Source: CAZAMT01 sp964486145
GTDB lineage: Bacteria > Bacteroidota > Bacteroidia > Bacteroidales > JAAAOM01
Length of the DNA: 5,510 nucleotides
Reading direction: 5' to 3'
NCBI GenBank assembly: GCA_964486145.1
Contig: CAZAMT010000283.1
Span: forward strand, 1 to 5,510
The position numbers and the translations under genes were made by a program. Below are positions 5,064 to 5,510 of this stretch, piece after piece (the stretch's first letter is position 1; the number at the start of each line of letters is the position of its first letter). The notes under the pieces are model-generated. The model did no database searches. It was given only the letters and a program-made list of their open reading frames with translations, and was not told the DNA's origin.

Positions 5064-5510
5064 ATGGAGGCAATCAAAGGGGACAAAAAAATAACGATCG
5101 GCCAGGTATTTCACAGGGGTGAAGACCGCATCAAACTGGTTTTTGATTACGATACGTGGTTGATTGAAAAAGTAAAAAAAATACCCGAACGTGCATGGAG
5201 CCGGACGATGAAGTGCTGGCATATTCCGTTAAACCAGTCATCAAAAGAATATTTACAAAAATTATCAGGGCAGGATGGTGTTTCAATATTAGATTTTGGC
5301 CATATCCTTAAAATTGAAACAGCCATGACAGTTGAAATTCAAATAGATGAATTGGACAGGCTGATATATATTAAGTTTCCTTATAATGATCGAATCAAAG
5401 ATTCCATAAAAAAACTGGAAGGGGCATGGTGGCATCCGGGGGCAAAAATATGGTCGGTACACAAAACCGAAGAAAATTATAAAACAATACAAAATATTTT
5501 TTCTATTGAT
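5064..5510 (+). CDS. N-terminal part of a probable tyrosine recombinase/integrase (runs off the window)
   Basis: The frame is open from ATG 5064 through 149 codons to the window end. A stop at 5055-5057 in the same frame makes this the first possible ATG. No signal peptide or membrane segment is visible. The visible part contains a duplicated module of about 48 residues. Copy one (about 20-68) has DRIKLVFDYD, VKKIPERAWS and KCWHIP. Copy two (about 97-146) has DRLIYIKFPYN, IKKLEGAWW and KIWSV. Their shared pattern is DR[IL]..[VI].F.Y, then [VI]KK[IL], then AW, then K.W.[IV]. FHRGEDRI...YD...LI..VK.IP...WS.T.KCWHIP is a pattern I associate with the N-terminal arm region of Bacteroidota site-specific integrases, which is normally followed by a SAM-like core-binding domain and an R-H-R-Y catalytic domain. 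Those lie beyond 5510, so the catalytic residues cannot be checked. The module also resembles a HARP-type domain, leaving a helicase-related alternative. The G-rich repeat cluster just upstream may regulate it or bind its product. Confidence 0.65.
   Translation, partial: MEAIKGDKKITIGQVFHRGEDRIKLVFDYDTWLIEKVKKIPERAWSRTMKCWHIPLNQSSKEYLQKLSGQDGVSILDFGHILKIETAMTVEIQIDELDRLIYIKFPYNDRIKDSIKKLEGAWWHPGAKIWSVHKTEENYKTIQNIFSID

Noticed and set aside
4926..5492. Two - strand ORFs of 98 and 67 codons at the right end
   Set aside because: They mostly lie opposite the + strand integrase-like frame, which has clear internal repeat structure; their composition looks like an antisense artefact.
1..5510. CRISPR array, tRNA or rRNA genes
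   Set aside because: No regularly spaced long repeats and no tRNA-like cloverleaf or conserved rRNA segments were seen on either strand by eye.

Overview
The window looks like a piece of a Bacteroidota chromosome, perhaps from the Bacteroidales/Marinilabiliales side (the finer placement is inference). The evidence is a TonB-dependent receptor with an N-terminal carboxypeptidase-regulatory-like domain, two TAnnTTTG-type -7 promoter elements typical of this phylum, start codons in AT-rich leaders without Shine-Dalgarno sequences, and the N-terminal part of an integrase type that I associate with Bacteroidota. All intact genes lie on the + strand.

Left part (1-1364): the 3' end of an unrecognised protein, probably an outer-membrane beta-barrel, then a stand-alone class I SAM-dependent methyltransferase with a visibly AT-rich coding sequence. 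A -7 element lies only about 14 bases before its start codon.

Middle (1365-1930): no intact gene. On the - strand there is a decayed, frameshifted fragment of an IS91-family (HUH/Y2) transposase. It can be recognised only by joining two reading frames, which together give YVQKPF, GKVRF and YEFIRRFLLHIL in the family's order. A perfect 12-bp direct repeat lies inside the fragment, and one copy sits at the frameshift.

Centre (1889-4765): a complete thiamin-responsive transcription unit. It has a -33/-7 promoter, a TPP riboswitch, a short hairpin that contains a six-codon mini-ORF, an 823-residue TonB-dependent outer-membrane receptor, a 3' untranslated stretch with two tandem mini-ORFs, and a strong intrinsic terminator. 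The expected reading is that low TPP allows expression of the receptor, which imports thiamin or a related compound across the outer membrane using TonB energy. No inner-membrane transporter (PnuT) or thiamin pyrophosphokinase gene lies in the same unit.

Right part (4766-5510): an AT-rich spacer, then a G-rich stretch with four TTGGAWA direct repeats, then the first 149 codons of a gene that runs off the window. Its protein begins with a duplicated W/Y-rich module that I recognise as the N-terminal half of a Bacteroidota tyrosine recombinase/integrase. The catalytic domain is outside the window, so that call is provisional.

The window holds a clear riboswitch-receptor unit flanked by mobile-element traces. 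I found no convincing evidence of a wholly new system.
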